5,685 bases of DNA from an uncultured Clostridium sp. (GCA_947426875.1 CANEFU010000081.1:1-5685); one strand, 5' to 3'; shown: positions 1 through 5,685, numbered from the stretch's first letter. Translations and numbers: made by a program. The notes: a model not told the origin generated them from the sequence alone.

Positions 1-931
1 AATCAATATAGCAAGAAGGTAATCCTTCACAAAACTTCAAATAACTATTTACTCTATCAGGCGTATTATATTTTAATAACTTTTCTAATGTTTCTTCCGT
101 TTCTGCTTTATAATTACTCATTAAATATTTCAATACCTCTTTATAACTAGAATTTTTATTGCTTTCCTCTGGAATTTTCATTCTAGAAAATAAAACCTCT
201 TCCGATATTTCTTCTACCTTTTGTTCTTTTAAAGCTTTTTCTATAAAGTTTTGATTTTCATAAAGTCCAAGAACTCTTTCATTATCATATAATGGATACA
301 TTTCTATATGAGAATCATCTCTCCTCATTGCCCAATTTTCATCATGTCTATCATAATTCCCATATAAACAATCATAAATCATCATTTGAATAGCTTTTCT
401 TCTATTTTCTCTTACTTTTAATTCAATGTAATCTTGTGGACATTCCGAAATATTTTTATAAAAAATTCTTGTTCTTGTCTCAATAGAATCAAGAACAACT
501 TCTAAATTATCATTGTCATTGGCATTTTTTCTTTCCGTTTTGTCTTCTCTATTATATTTAGCAATGTCAATAACTGTTTTTCCATGTTCCAATTCTCTTC
601 CCTTTTTTAAAGAACTATAAGTAATACAACCGTCTTTTTCTATTGGTGTTCCCTTATTTATTTGCTTATGAATATTGGGATAATATTCGGATAAATGTGC
701 TAATTCGACCTTACATGCTGGAACTTCTCCATATAAAGCTAAAATATATCCGATAAATTCTCCATAATGATTCGCACAAAAAACTTTTCTATCTCTAAAT
801 TCATATCTTTTCGGTTTAAAAAGACCTATCTTTGATTCTTTTGTATCCAAATACCATCTTTTTCCCTTTAATTCTCCCATTGTTTCAAATCTACCTGGTA
901 CAAAACTATCAATATTTCTAGAATTAAACAT
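1..931 (-). CDS. HipA/CtkA-like Ser/Thr kinase, C-terminus cut off by window edge
   Basis: An open frame of 310 codons starts at ATG 931-929 and is still open at position 1, so the C-terminus is missing. The start is supported by GAGGAG at 941-946, nine bases upstream and inside the end of the preceding gene, whose TAG lies 3 nt before this ATG. Visible kinase features in order are a Lys in GLFKPK (about residue 39, the likely ATP-contacting lysine), ANHYGEFIGYI (53-62), the catalytic-loop motif GNYDRHDENW (191-200; D194 probable catalytic base, N199 metal ligand) and PLYDNER (213-219; D216 metal ligand). This is the pattern of the HipA/CtkA family of PI3/4-kinase-fold protein kinases, which phosphorylate Ser/Thr on host proteins; HipA and HipT target aminoacyl-tRNA synthetases. 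It shares ANHYGE, CKV and DNE blocks with the kinase at 1310-2413, so the two are paralogues. Kinase family is fairly sure; target and toxin role are inference. Confidence 0.8.
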   Translation of the reverse strand, partial: MFNSRNIDSFVPGRFETMGELKGKRWYLDTKESKIGLFKPKRYEFRDRKVFCANHYGEFIGYILALYGEVPACKVELAHLSEYYPNIHKQINKGTPIEKDGCITYSSLKKGRELEHGKTVIDIAKYNREDKTERKNANDNDNLEVVLDSIETRTRIFYKNISECPQDYIELKVRENRRKAIQMMIYDCLYGNYDRHDENWAMRRDDSHIEMYPLYDNERVLGLYENQNFIEKALKEQKVEEISEEVLFSRMKIPEESNKNSSYKEVLKYLMSNYKAETEETLEKLLKYNTPDRVNSYLKFCEGLPSCYID

Positions 932-934
932 TGT

Positions 935-1306
935 CTATTTCTCCTCTTCTACTATAAATTTATCTGTCATCAATATTCCTTTGGTCTTTCTTAAATATTC
1001 AAATTCATCATATTCATCCATTTCTAAATCTTCTAACAAATCCCTAAGTTCTTCTTCTGTATAATTTTCAATCTTTGGAAGTCTTATTTTAAAAATCGCA
1101 AAAATTTCACTGCTTTCATATATTTTGTCATAATCAGAAAACGGAAGAATTGCTTTAGATATGACTTTTTCTTTTAATGCTTTTTCAATATGAGCTTTAC
1201 TTAATTTAAAATAATATTTTCCTTTTTCTTTATCCCTACATAATGCTCCTATTAAATATTTCTTATTTGTTTTATAATCTAACCATTTCAAATATAAATA
1301 TTCCAT
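935..1306 (-). CDS. Small HipS-like protein (HipA N-terminal-subdomain homologue)
   Basis: A 123-residue acidic protein without signal peptide or membrane segment. It opens with YLYLKWLDYKTNKKYLIGAL and has a central ILPFSDYDKIYESSEIFAIFKIRLP block (about 53-77), then a Glu/Asp-rich helix and YDEFEYLRKTKGIL (about 99-112). This order (short beta start, L-P-F, S..IF..F...LP, then FE.L....G) matches my recollection of the N-terminal subdomain of HipA, which in split HipBST systems is a separate protein, HipS, that counteracts the kinase HipT. The start is ATG 1306-1304 with GAGAGGT at 1312-1318; the preceding kinase gene ends 3 nt upstream. The next kinase begins 3 nt downstream, so the gene sits between two kinases. 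The homology is to a pattern, not a search result. The role as kinase partner or antitoxin is inferred from context. Confidence 0.6.
   Translation of the reverse strand: MEYLYLKWLDYKTNKKYLIGALCRDKEKGKYYFKLSKAHIEKALKEKVISKAILPFSDYDKIYESSEIFAIFKIRLPKIENYTEEELRDLLEDLEMDEYDEFEYLRKTKGILMTDKFIVEEEK
941..946 (-). promoter_or_regulatory. Ribosome binding site of the downstream kinase gene
   Basis: GAGGAG on the minus strand sits nine bases before the ATG at 931-929 and is embedded in the last codons of the 123-residue gene. It fixes the start of the partial kinase and suggests that its translation is coupled to that of the upstream gene. Confidence 0.65.
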
Positions 1307-1309
1307 ATT

Positions 1310-2413
1310 TTACCTCTCTATTCCGTTATCTTCAACTTTTGTTCTAATTTCTTGCTCTTCTTCAAATTTTTTAACTGTGTCCTCTATTTCTAATTCTCTT
1401 TCTTTAAATATCCTTTTAGCTAATTCTTTATGTTCTCTTGATAAATTAGGACAATAGTTCATAAGTTCTTCTAAATTATCCAGCTTATATCTATTTATAT
1501 CATTCAAAGAATCCATTGTTTCATCATGATATTTTTTTAATAAATACATTAATAATTCTCGCGAATTAATCTTATTTATTTTTCCTGGAATTCCTACGTA
1601 TGAAGTTAATTCTTTATTTTTAAACTTTGTATATTTTCTTTCATCTGATAAATATCCCAAAACGTCAGTTTTATTTTCTTGCATACCTAAAATTTGCTCA
1701 TTATCAAACATAGGATAAAATTCTATCTCCTCAGTTTCTTGATTAATTTTCAAACCAAAATTTTCATCGTTTCTATCTCTATTGGCAAATTTTATATCAA
1801 AAATACACATATCAAAAAATTTTTTTCTCATTTCTGGAAGTTTGTGTTTTTGTCCATTTCTTGTATAAAAATCTTCTAATGCTTCTAAAATAATTTCCAC
1901 GTTAGCATAATTTTGTTTTGAATTGCTTTTTCCTTCTTCTGTCATTTTTTTGTATTTTTTAGGATGTATTATCCTATAATTTTCTATAATTATATTAACT
2001 GGTTTAAACATTTCTTGTTGCGTTAATTGATAATGACTTAATATCCCTTCTATGTTTATAATTTCACCAGTATATAGACTTTTAATTTCCATTTCTCCCA
2101 TATCTACTTTACAAGATTCTTTTCCAAGCTGTTTTAATATTATATAAGCAATATATTCTCCATAATGATTTGCATAGTCTTTACTATTTTTATATTTTGA
2201 ATTATATCCTTTTTTAGATTTAAAATAGCCAAAAGAGATTGGTTGTTCATCTCCTTTAAAACTTAATTTAGCTCTTACTTTAGAATCTATCAATTCAATA
2301 TTTTTTAAATTTGCCTGATAGTATCCATTGGCTATATTAAATTTTTTTAATTGTCCAATTTCTTCATTAAGTTCTGCACTTACCTCTTGTAATGTTTTTA
2401 TTTTCTCTATCAT
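1310..2413 (-). CDS. HipA/CtkA-like Ser/Thr kinase, complete
   Basis: A 367-residue protein, somewhat shorter than classical HipA (about 440), as expected for a form lacking the N-terminal subdomain. Recognisable parts are FGYFKSKK (61-68, probable ATP-contacting K65), YANHYGEYIAYI (80-91), the catalytic-loop motif FANRDRNDENFGL (209-221; D213 probable catalytic base, N218 metal ligand) and YPMFDNEQ (233-240; D237 metal ligand). The residue two after the catalytic Asp is Asn here, while the paralogue at 1-931 has His (DRH). The C-terminal 45 residues are highly charged and probably helical. AGGAG at 2420-2424 lies six bases before ATG 2413-2411. It is the first gene of a unit with its own promoter, and its stop is 3 nt before the HipS-like gene. 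Known members phosphorylate proteins on Ser/Thr; the target here is unknown. No HipB-like repressor gene accompanies it in the window. Confidence 0.8.
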   Translation of the reverse strand: MIEKIKTLQEVSAELNEEIGQLKKFNIANGYYQANLKNIELIDSKVRAKLSFKGDEQPISFGYFKSKKGYNSKYKNSKDYANHYGEYIAYIILKQLGKESCKVDMGEMEIKSLYTGEIINIEGILSHYQLTQQEMFKPVNIIIENYRIIHPKKYKKMTEEGKSNSKQNYANVEIILEALEDFYTRNGQKHKLPEMRKKFFDMCIFDIKFANRDRNDENFGLKINQETEEIEFYPMFDNEQILGMQENKTDVLGYLSDERKYTKFKNKELTSYVGIPGKINKINSRELLMYLLKKYHDETMDSLNDINRYKLDNLEELMNYCPNLSREHKELAKRIFKERELEIEDTVKKFEEEQEIRTKVEDNGIER

Positions 2414-2444
2414 GCTTCTCTCCTAATTTATAATATCTTTACTT

Positions 2445-2473
2445 ATTTTACAATATTATGTTAATGTTGTCAA
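2445..2473 (-). promoter_or_regulatory. Promoter of the kinase/HipS-like operon
   Basis: On the minus strand TTGACA (2468-2473) is followed by exactly 17 bases and TAAAAT (2445-2450), a near-perfect sigma-A type promoter. Transcription would begin near 2438, leaving a leader of about 25 bases that carries the AGGAG site before the ATG at 2413. It lies downstream of the terminator at 2517-2541, so this unit is transcribed independently of the mutase/enolase unit. Confidence 0.7.
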
Positions 2474-2479
2474 TATTAT
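2451..2479. repeat. Direct repeat over the kinase-operon promoter, possible operator
   Basis: CAATATTAT occurs at 2451-2459 and again at 2471-2479, 20 bases apart, i.e. about two helical turns. One copy abuts the -10 box and the other overlaps the -35 box. Each half contains the palindrome AATATT. The placement suits a repressor binding two sites on one DNA face. Chance occurrence in such AT-rich DNA is possible, and no regulator gene is seen beside it. Confidence 0.4.
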
Positions 2480-2516
2480 AAATTTTGTCGAACTTAAACT
2501 TCTTAATAAAGCACTT

Positions 2517-2541
2517 AAAAAAACGCCTATAAATAGACGTT
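2517..2541 (-). terminator. Rho-independent terminator after the mutase/enolase gene
   Basis: Read on the minus strand, AACGTCTAT (2541-2533) pairs with ATAGGCGTT (2530-2522) through nine pairs, including one G-U wobble, with a two-base central loop (larger if the innermost pairs open). It runs straight into seven T (2523-2517). It begins 20 bases after the TGA stop at 2563-2561 and closes the first transcription unit. Confidence 0.8.
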
Positions 2542-2560
2542 CTTCTTTCATTTCAAATTC

Positions 2561-4699
2561 TCAAATCTCTTCTAATCTTAACAATCGGTTATATTTTATA
2601 ATACGGTCTCCCCTTCTTGGTCCTCCAATTTTTATATAATCTGCATCTAGGGCTATCGCTAAATCACACATAAAAGTTTCTTCTGTTTCTATCGAGCGGT
2701 GCGATACACAAGTTCTCATATTTTCTTTCTTAGCTTTCATAAAAGTATGAATTGTCCCTGTTAGTGTTCCTACTTGGTTCATTTTTATCACCATTCCATT
2801 TGCCAAATTGGTATCTATGTATTTTTTCTGTGTAGCAAATAAATCATCTCCCACAATTGCTATTTCAGGATTTTCTTCTTTCATTTCTCGCCACCATTTT
2901 TCATCACTTGGTGCAAATGGGTCTTCTATATAGGTTAAATCATACTTATTTTTATACTTAGTAATTATTTCCTTTAATTGCTCTGCACTTCTTTTTTCTC
3001 CTTCATAGGCATACATCTCATTGTTAAATAAATGCTCTGCTGCAACATCTGTAGCAAGTGTTACTTTCTTTTGATATCCTAATTTTTTTATGGTGTTTAA
3101 TACCGTTTCAAATTTCTCTTCTGTTGACATATCCTCTACTATCATTCCGCTTGATGCAGCATAACCTTTTAATAAATTTCTTTGTTTTAATTCATTTTCA
3201 ACATTAGCATATATTTCTAATATTGGTTTCATTGCTTTTGAAAACGGCTCTATATTAACTGAAATCATGATGTTTTGAATCGAATCTTTATCATTATGAG
3301 CCTTTCCTCCAGAAAAGATAGCTACTAATGGCTTCGGCATTCTATTTTCCGTTTTATAATTAGCTATCTGAGCTATATACTCTACTAACGATACCTTTTG
3401 TTTTTGTGCCATTAATTTAGCAAATGCTAACGATAAAGAAAGACATATATCAGAGCCTAGCTTATCCATATACCTATTTAATATCGTATCCAATCTTTCT
3501 TGGTTTTCTATCCATGTATGAGATATTTCTTTTATTAACTTTTTCATTCCATATTCATCGAGTTCCTTTGTCGTCCTTACTTCTCTTTTTCCTGGTATAA
3601 TGGCTGAAGGACTTGAAGCAAAAGCTTTTCTTCCTTCACTATCTATCATTTCAGCTTCCCATGTTATCTTTCCAGCTGAATTTAAAATATGTCTAAAATT
3701 AATTTTCTCTATTTTTATTCCTATTTTCTTCACTATATAAGGAAAAATATCGGTTGCTTTTTCTACCTTACATTTTCCATTCTGGGCTGTTTCTTCATCC
3801 AGTCTTTGGCTTCCATCCTTTTCAAAATTGGCTCCACTAATTACAATCGGTACTTTATCTGACGCATGTAATTTCAACTCACATGGTGTTGCATGGTCAC
3901 ATGTTACAATAACGATATCTTCTTTTCTAATTCCTTTCAGTAAATTTCCCAAAAAGTATTGGTCAATTAATTCTATTGCTTCTACTTTTTTTAATGGTTC
4001 ATTATCATGTCCTGGCTCATCTGGTCCCTTTATATGCATAAAAACAACGTCTGCTTTATCTTCTATTAGTTTTTTAGCACTATTTTTTAAAAATTCTTTA
4101 TTGAGTTGTAAGTCTAATGATTTTGAAAAGGTAAAATTTGCTCCAATTAAATTAGCTATTGCTTTTTCAGCTGGTAATTGACCATACATAGAGAGACTGA
4201 ATCCAAACTTTTCTTTGAATTTTGGCATTTCTTTTGGCTTTGTTCCTCCATCACGTACTAAAATATAGTTGGCTGGCATCTTCCCTTTGATTATTCTATC
4301 CTTATTGACTTTAGCGTTTGTTAAAATTCTATGAGTTTGTTTCTCAAATTCATTTATGATATTAGCTGTTAATTTTGATGATTCTTCTTCATCTAATGGA
4401 TAACATATCAATGGCTTTTTTTCATATTCAGATACTGGATATCCCCAAACTTTAACTTTTTTAAATCCTGGGTCTGTATTCGATACGTTTCCAGATAACT
4501 GCTTTTCTTTACTATAAAAACATAGTATTCCTCTGTGATATCCAAATGCCAGTAGTTTAAAATTTACTTCATATTTTGATAAATCCACTTTTTCGTTAAT
4601 CTCTTCTGCTAATTTCTGCAATTCTTCATCACTTAAATCTCTTGCTGTTCGTCTATCTAATTTACTTTCTTCTTGATGATAAGAAGCAAAATTTACTCG
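2561..4699 (-). CDS. ApgM remainder fused to enolase-like domain (second part of frameshifted gene)
   Basis: This frame continues the mutase from CGA at 4699-4697 without its own start. The first residues, RVNFASYHQEE and LDRRTARDLSDEEL, match the FRxNFA and DRRAGR-type region of archaeal-type phosphoglycerate mutases. Numbered on the restored 805-residue protein, mutase metal ligands follow in GPDEPGHD (D320, H324), TCDHATPCELKLH (D361, H362, H371). Near residue 423 an enolase-like domain of about 383 residues begins (usual length about 430). It retains GGKAHND (H561), TDVAAE (D644), IEDPF (E685), GDDLF (711-712), IKMNQ (K732), SHRS (H760, R761, S762) and IKIGG (K783). It lacks the two glutamates equivalent to E. 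coli E167 and E208 (here N569 and S610), and SGAS is replaced by SPSA. Mutases interconvert 3- and 2-phosphoglycerate; enolase dehydrates 2-phosphoglycerate to PEP. Loss of the general-acid glutamate argues for a different reaction. Homology is certain; the substrate is unknown. Confidence 0.88.
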   Translation of the reverse strand, partial: RVNFASYHQEESKLDRRTARDLSDEELQKLAEEINEKVDLSKYEVNFKLLAFGYHRGILCFYSKEKQLSGNVSNTDPGFKKVKVWGYPVSEYEKKPLICYPLDEEESSKLTANIINEFEKQTHRILTNAKVNKDRIIKGKMPANYILVRDGGTKPKEMPKFKEKFGFSLSMYGQLPAEKAIANLIGANFTFSKSLDLQLNKEFLKNSAKKLIEDKADVVFMHIKGPDEPGHDNEPLKKVEAIELIDQYFLGNLLKGIRKEDIVIVTCDHATPCELKLHASDKVPIVISGANFEKDGSQRLDEETAQNGKCKVEKATDIFPYIVKKIGIKIEKINFRHILNSAGKITWEAEMIDSEGRKAFASSPSAIIPGKREVRTTKELDEYGMKKLIKEISHTWIENQERLDTILNRYMDKLGSDICLSLSLAFAKLMAQKQKVSLVEYIAQIANYKTENRMPKPLVAIFSGGKAHNDKDSIQNIMISVNIEPFSKAMKPILEIYANVENELKQRNLLKGYAASSGMIVEDMSTEEKFETVLNTIKKLGYQKKVTLATDVAAEHLFNNEMYAYEGEKRSAEQLKEIITKYKNKYDLTYIEDPFAPSDEKWWREMKEENPEIAIVGDDLFATQKKYIDTNLANGMVIKMNQVGTLTGTIHTFMKAKKENMRTCVSHRSIETEETFMCDLAIALDADYIKIGGPRRGDRIIKYNRLLRLEEI

Positions 4700-4703
4700 A
4701 AAA
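4693..4703 (-). other. Frameshift site joining the two parts of the mutase-enolase gene
   Basis: On the minus strand the first frame reads CCG CTT TTC GAG TAA (4707-4693). The homologous continuation begins at CGA (4699-4697), a -1 change. One extra T in the four-T run (4703-4700) would give CTT TTT CGA GTA, reading LFRV in the conserved FRxNFA context. The corrected gene spans 4977 to 2561 and yields 805 residues. Causes, in order of likelihood: a one-base deletion in a homopolymer as a sequencing or assembly error, a true inactivating mutation, or programmed slippage of tRNA-Phe from UUC to UUU. An AGAAGGAT purine stretch about 12 bases upstream and a weak CTTCTT/AAGAAG hairpin downstream fit the last option only loosely. 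The second frame has no internal stop over more than 700 codons, so any real lesion would be recent. Confidence 0.8.
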
Positions 4704-4977
4704 GCGGATAATGATATCCTTCTGGAATCAATCCTGTTCCTAACCCCTCTAATGTTCCTCTTCCTGGATAATATATAGTTGGCTCGTAGGATAATAGTGC
4801 CATTGCACCTGAATCAGATTCTGGCGTTATCTGCTCTCCAATCACTTCTATCATTGCTTCTTGTCCGTTTCTTGCTAATTTATCTAATGTGGGAGTTTTG
4901 GCTTTTTCTAATGGTGTTTTATTCCCTAATATTTTTCTGTCAGCTGCACCATCTAAAACAATCATATATATTTTCAT
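4693..4977 (-). CDS. ApgM-type phosphoglycerate mutase, N-terminal piece (first part of frameshifted gene)
   Basis: 94 codons end at TAA 4695-4693, far short of the roughly 400 residues of an ApgM mutase. The piece has MIVLDGAAD with the metal-binding D9, TPLEKAKTPTLDKLARNG (21-38) as in the family, PESDSGAMALLSYEP with the probable phospho-serine S54, and YYPGRGTLEGLGTG (69-82). The last true residue is F93; the E94 and stop result from the frame change. ATG 4977-4975 overlaps the TGA of the nucleotidyltransferase gene as ATGA and has AGGAGG at 4985-4990, seven bases upstream, so the two are translationally coupled. The family transfers phosphate between the C3 and C2 hydroxyls of glycerate through phospho-serine, with two divalent metals. 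Alone this fragment lacks most metal ligands and would be inactive; it needs the remainder encoded at 2561-4699. Confidence 0.85.
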   Translation of the reverse strand: MKIYMIVLDGAADRKILGNKTPLEKAKTPTLDKLARNGQEAMIEVIGEQITPESDSGAMALLSYEPTIYYPGRGTLEGLGTGLIPEGYHYPLFE

Positions 4978-5552
4978 TTTTGTTCCTCCTCTTGTTTGTC
5001 TAGCAATTCCTTTATGCGTTTATCTAATGCATTTTGCGTAATATAGTTAAATACAAACGGAGGAACATATTGTTTCCATTCTTTTCCTTTTTGTATACAT
5101 TTTCTGACATCAGAAGAACTAATTCCTTTTTTTTCTAAAGGAACTTTCCATAGTATTTCTACCTCTAAATTCAATTCTTCTAATATTTTTAGTTTTTCTT
5201 CTCCCCACTCGTCATAAATCGTCATATAATATTTTGCGTTTCTTGGTGCATAATTTGATATTTTTTCTGGAAAGTTTATCGGAAATGGTACAATATCAAA
5301 TTCTTCCCTTTTTACGCCTGCTTCTAGTAAGGAATATTTCATACATTCCATTCTCTCAAAGTAGGTAAGTGGATTTGAGCTTTGTTTCGACCTATTGGGA
5401 TTTGCTTTGGTATATTTTGTTAAATCAATTTCTGGATTACATATCCCTATTATTAAATGCTCACATCTTGCTTTTCCTGCTAATAAATATTTCATGTGGT
5501 CATTATGCAATAACTGGAATCTTCCATGTATTACCCCTAGTTTTTCTTTCAT
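4974..5552 (-). CDS. NMN-adenylyltransferase-like nucleotidyltransferase
   Basis: A 192-residue cytosolic protein of the HxGH nucleotidyltransferase superfamily. It opens with a Rossmann-type strand and GVIHGRFQLLHNDH (6-19), the ATP/CTP-binding signature with HNDH replacing HxGH, and ends its core with ISSSDVR (144-150), the ISSTxxR signature. NPNRSKQSSNPLTYFERMECM (51-71) is in the position of the NMNAT-like NP(F/L)T..ER segment. These enzymes attack the alpha phosphate of an NTP with a phosphorylated acceptor, releasing pyrophosphate. Length fits single-domain archaeal-type NMNAT (about 170-190). The start ATG 5552-5550 has a weak purine-rich site (GAAGTGAT). It is the first gene after the promoter and overlaps the mutase-enolase gene by ATGA. 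That partner makes NAD synthesis doubtful; a CMP- or AMP-transferase acting on a phosphonate or phosphate, as for the NMNAT homologue in phosphinothricin clusters, is a reasonable alternative. Fold is secure, substrate is not. Confidence 0.8.
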   Translation of the reverse strand: MKEKLGVIHGRFQLLHNDHMKYLLAGKARCEHLIIGICNPEIDLTKYTKANPNRSKQSSNPLTYFERMECMKYSLLEAGVKREEFDIVPFPINFPEKISNYAPRNAKYYMTIYDEWGEEKLKILEELNLEVEILWKVPLEKKGISSSDVRKCIQKGKEWKQYVPPFVFNYITQNALDKRIKELLDKQEEEQK

Positions 5553-5584
5553 ACTATCACTTCTTTGCTTTTAATTTTATGTCA

Positions 5585-5613
5585 ATTTTATCATGTGATA
5601 TGAGAGCTGTAAA
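5585..5613 (-). promoter_or_regulatory. Promoter of the nucleotidyltransferase/mutase-enolase operon
   Basis: On the minus strand TTTACA (5608-5613) is separated by 17 bases from TAAAAT (5585-5590). Transcription would start near 5578, about 25 bases before the ATG at 5552. The spacer holds a short interrupted palindrome, TATCA-TG-TGATA (plus strand 5589-5600), touching the -10 box, which could be an operator. The remaining upstream DNA to 5685 is very AT-rich and shows no gene. Confidence 0.6.
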
Positions 5614-5685
5614 ATACATATTTTTATTCCAGTTATTACTAATAGTTATTTCTTTATTTTATCCTATTTTTTATTATTTCTATTA

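Noticed and set aside
1694..1879. Plus-strand open frame of 61 codons
   Set aside because: Lies wholly antisense to the conserved kinase catalytic region, is rich in Phe/Ile/Lys from AT-rich reverse coding, and has no ribosome site.
3828..4181. Plus-strand open frame of 117 codons
   Set aside because: Antisense to the metal-binding part of the mutase domain, with no ribosome site or recognisable motif; the minus-strand frame carries the conserved residues.
4619..4621. TTG as the start of the long mutase-enolase frame
   Set aside because: The frame stays open and homologous to mutase upstream to 4699, and no ribosome site precedes the TTG; it is an artefact of the frameshift.
4779..5003. Plus-strand open frame of 74 codons with a hydrophobic C-terminus
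   Set aside because: Antisense to the mutase N-terminus and the gene junction; the hydrophobic stretch is the reverse of AT- and purine-rich coding.
2561..5552. NAD-recycling antiphage system based on the NMNAT-like gene
   Set aside because: The coupled partner is a mutase-enolase fusion, with no phosphoribosyltransferase, ADP-ribosyl or NADase gene alongside.
5580..5585. TTGACA on the minus strand close to the nucleotidyltransferase start, as a -35 box
   Set aside because: A -10 box at the right distance would overlap the ribosome site and shows no TATAAT-like sequence; TTTACA-17-TAAAAT just upstream fits better.
5631..5650. AGTTATT direct repeat, 13 bases apart
   Set aside because: Short and in extremely AT-rich DNA upstream of the promoter; most likely chance or simply an AT-rich upstream element.
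1..5685. CRISPR arrays, tRNA or rRNA genes, insertion sequences
   Set aside because: No regularly spaced repeats, no tRNA cloverleaf or rRNA segment and no transposase or terminal inverted repeats were seen; non-coding space is limited to 2414-2560 and 5553-5685.

Overview
The window is AT-rich, compact and codes entirely on the minus strand, so transcription runs from high to low coordinates. Strong AGGAGG-type ribosome sites, TTGACA/TAAAAT-type promoters and low-GC codon use suggest a Clostridia-like Firmicute. Fusobacteria cannot be excluded, and there is no taxonomic marker gene. Two transcription units are visible, separated by a terminator and a promoter in a 147-base gap.

Unit 1 (about 5613 to 2517) begins with a promoter, then an NMN-adenylyltransferase-like nucleotidyltransferase (4974-5552). 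An ATGA overlap leads into a long gene (4977 to 2561) that fuses an archaeal-type cofactor-independent phosphoglycerate mutase (ApgM) to an enolase-like domain. That gene is broken in this sequence by a one-base frameshift at a short A/T run (4700-4703). Restoring the frame gives one continuous protein of 805 residues. The mutase half keeps the recognisable catalytic Ser and metal ligands. The enolase half keeps the Mg ligands, the lysines and the phosphate-binding HRS, but has lost both active-site glutamates and the SGAS loop. It is therefore unlikely to be an ordinary enolase. Nucleotidyltransferase, mutase homologue and enolase homologue together recall the trio in phosphinothricin tripeptide (bialaphos) gene clusters, where a CMP-activated phosphonoformate is made and an enolase homologue is implicated in forming carboxyphosphonoenolpyruvate. 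No PEP mutase or other phosphonate gene lies in the window. The best hypothesis is specialised metabolism of a nucleotide-activated phospho- or phosphono-compound joined to a three-carbon glycolytic acid.

Unit 2 (about 2473 down past position 1) has its own near-consensus promoter overlapped by a 9-base direct repeat. It encodes a HipA/CtkA-like protein kinase (1310-2413), a 123-residue protein resembling the N-terminal subdomain of HipA, i.e. HipS-like (935-1306), and a second, diverged HipA/CtkA-like kinase (1-931) that runs off the left edge. The genes are 3 nt apart. No HipB-type DNA-binding partner is seen. This looks like a split HipA system with two kinases, and nothing in the sequence ties it functionally to unit 1.
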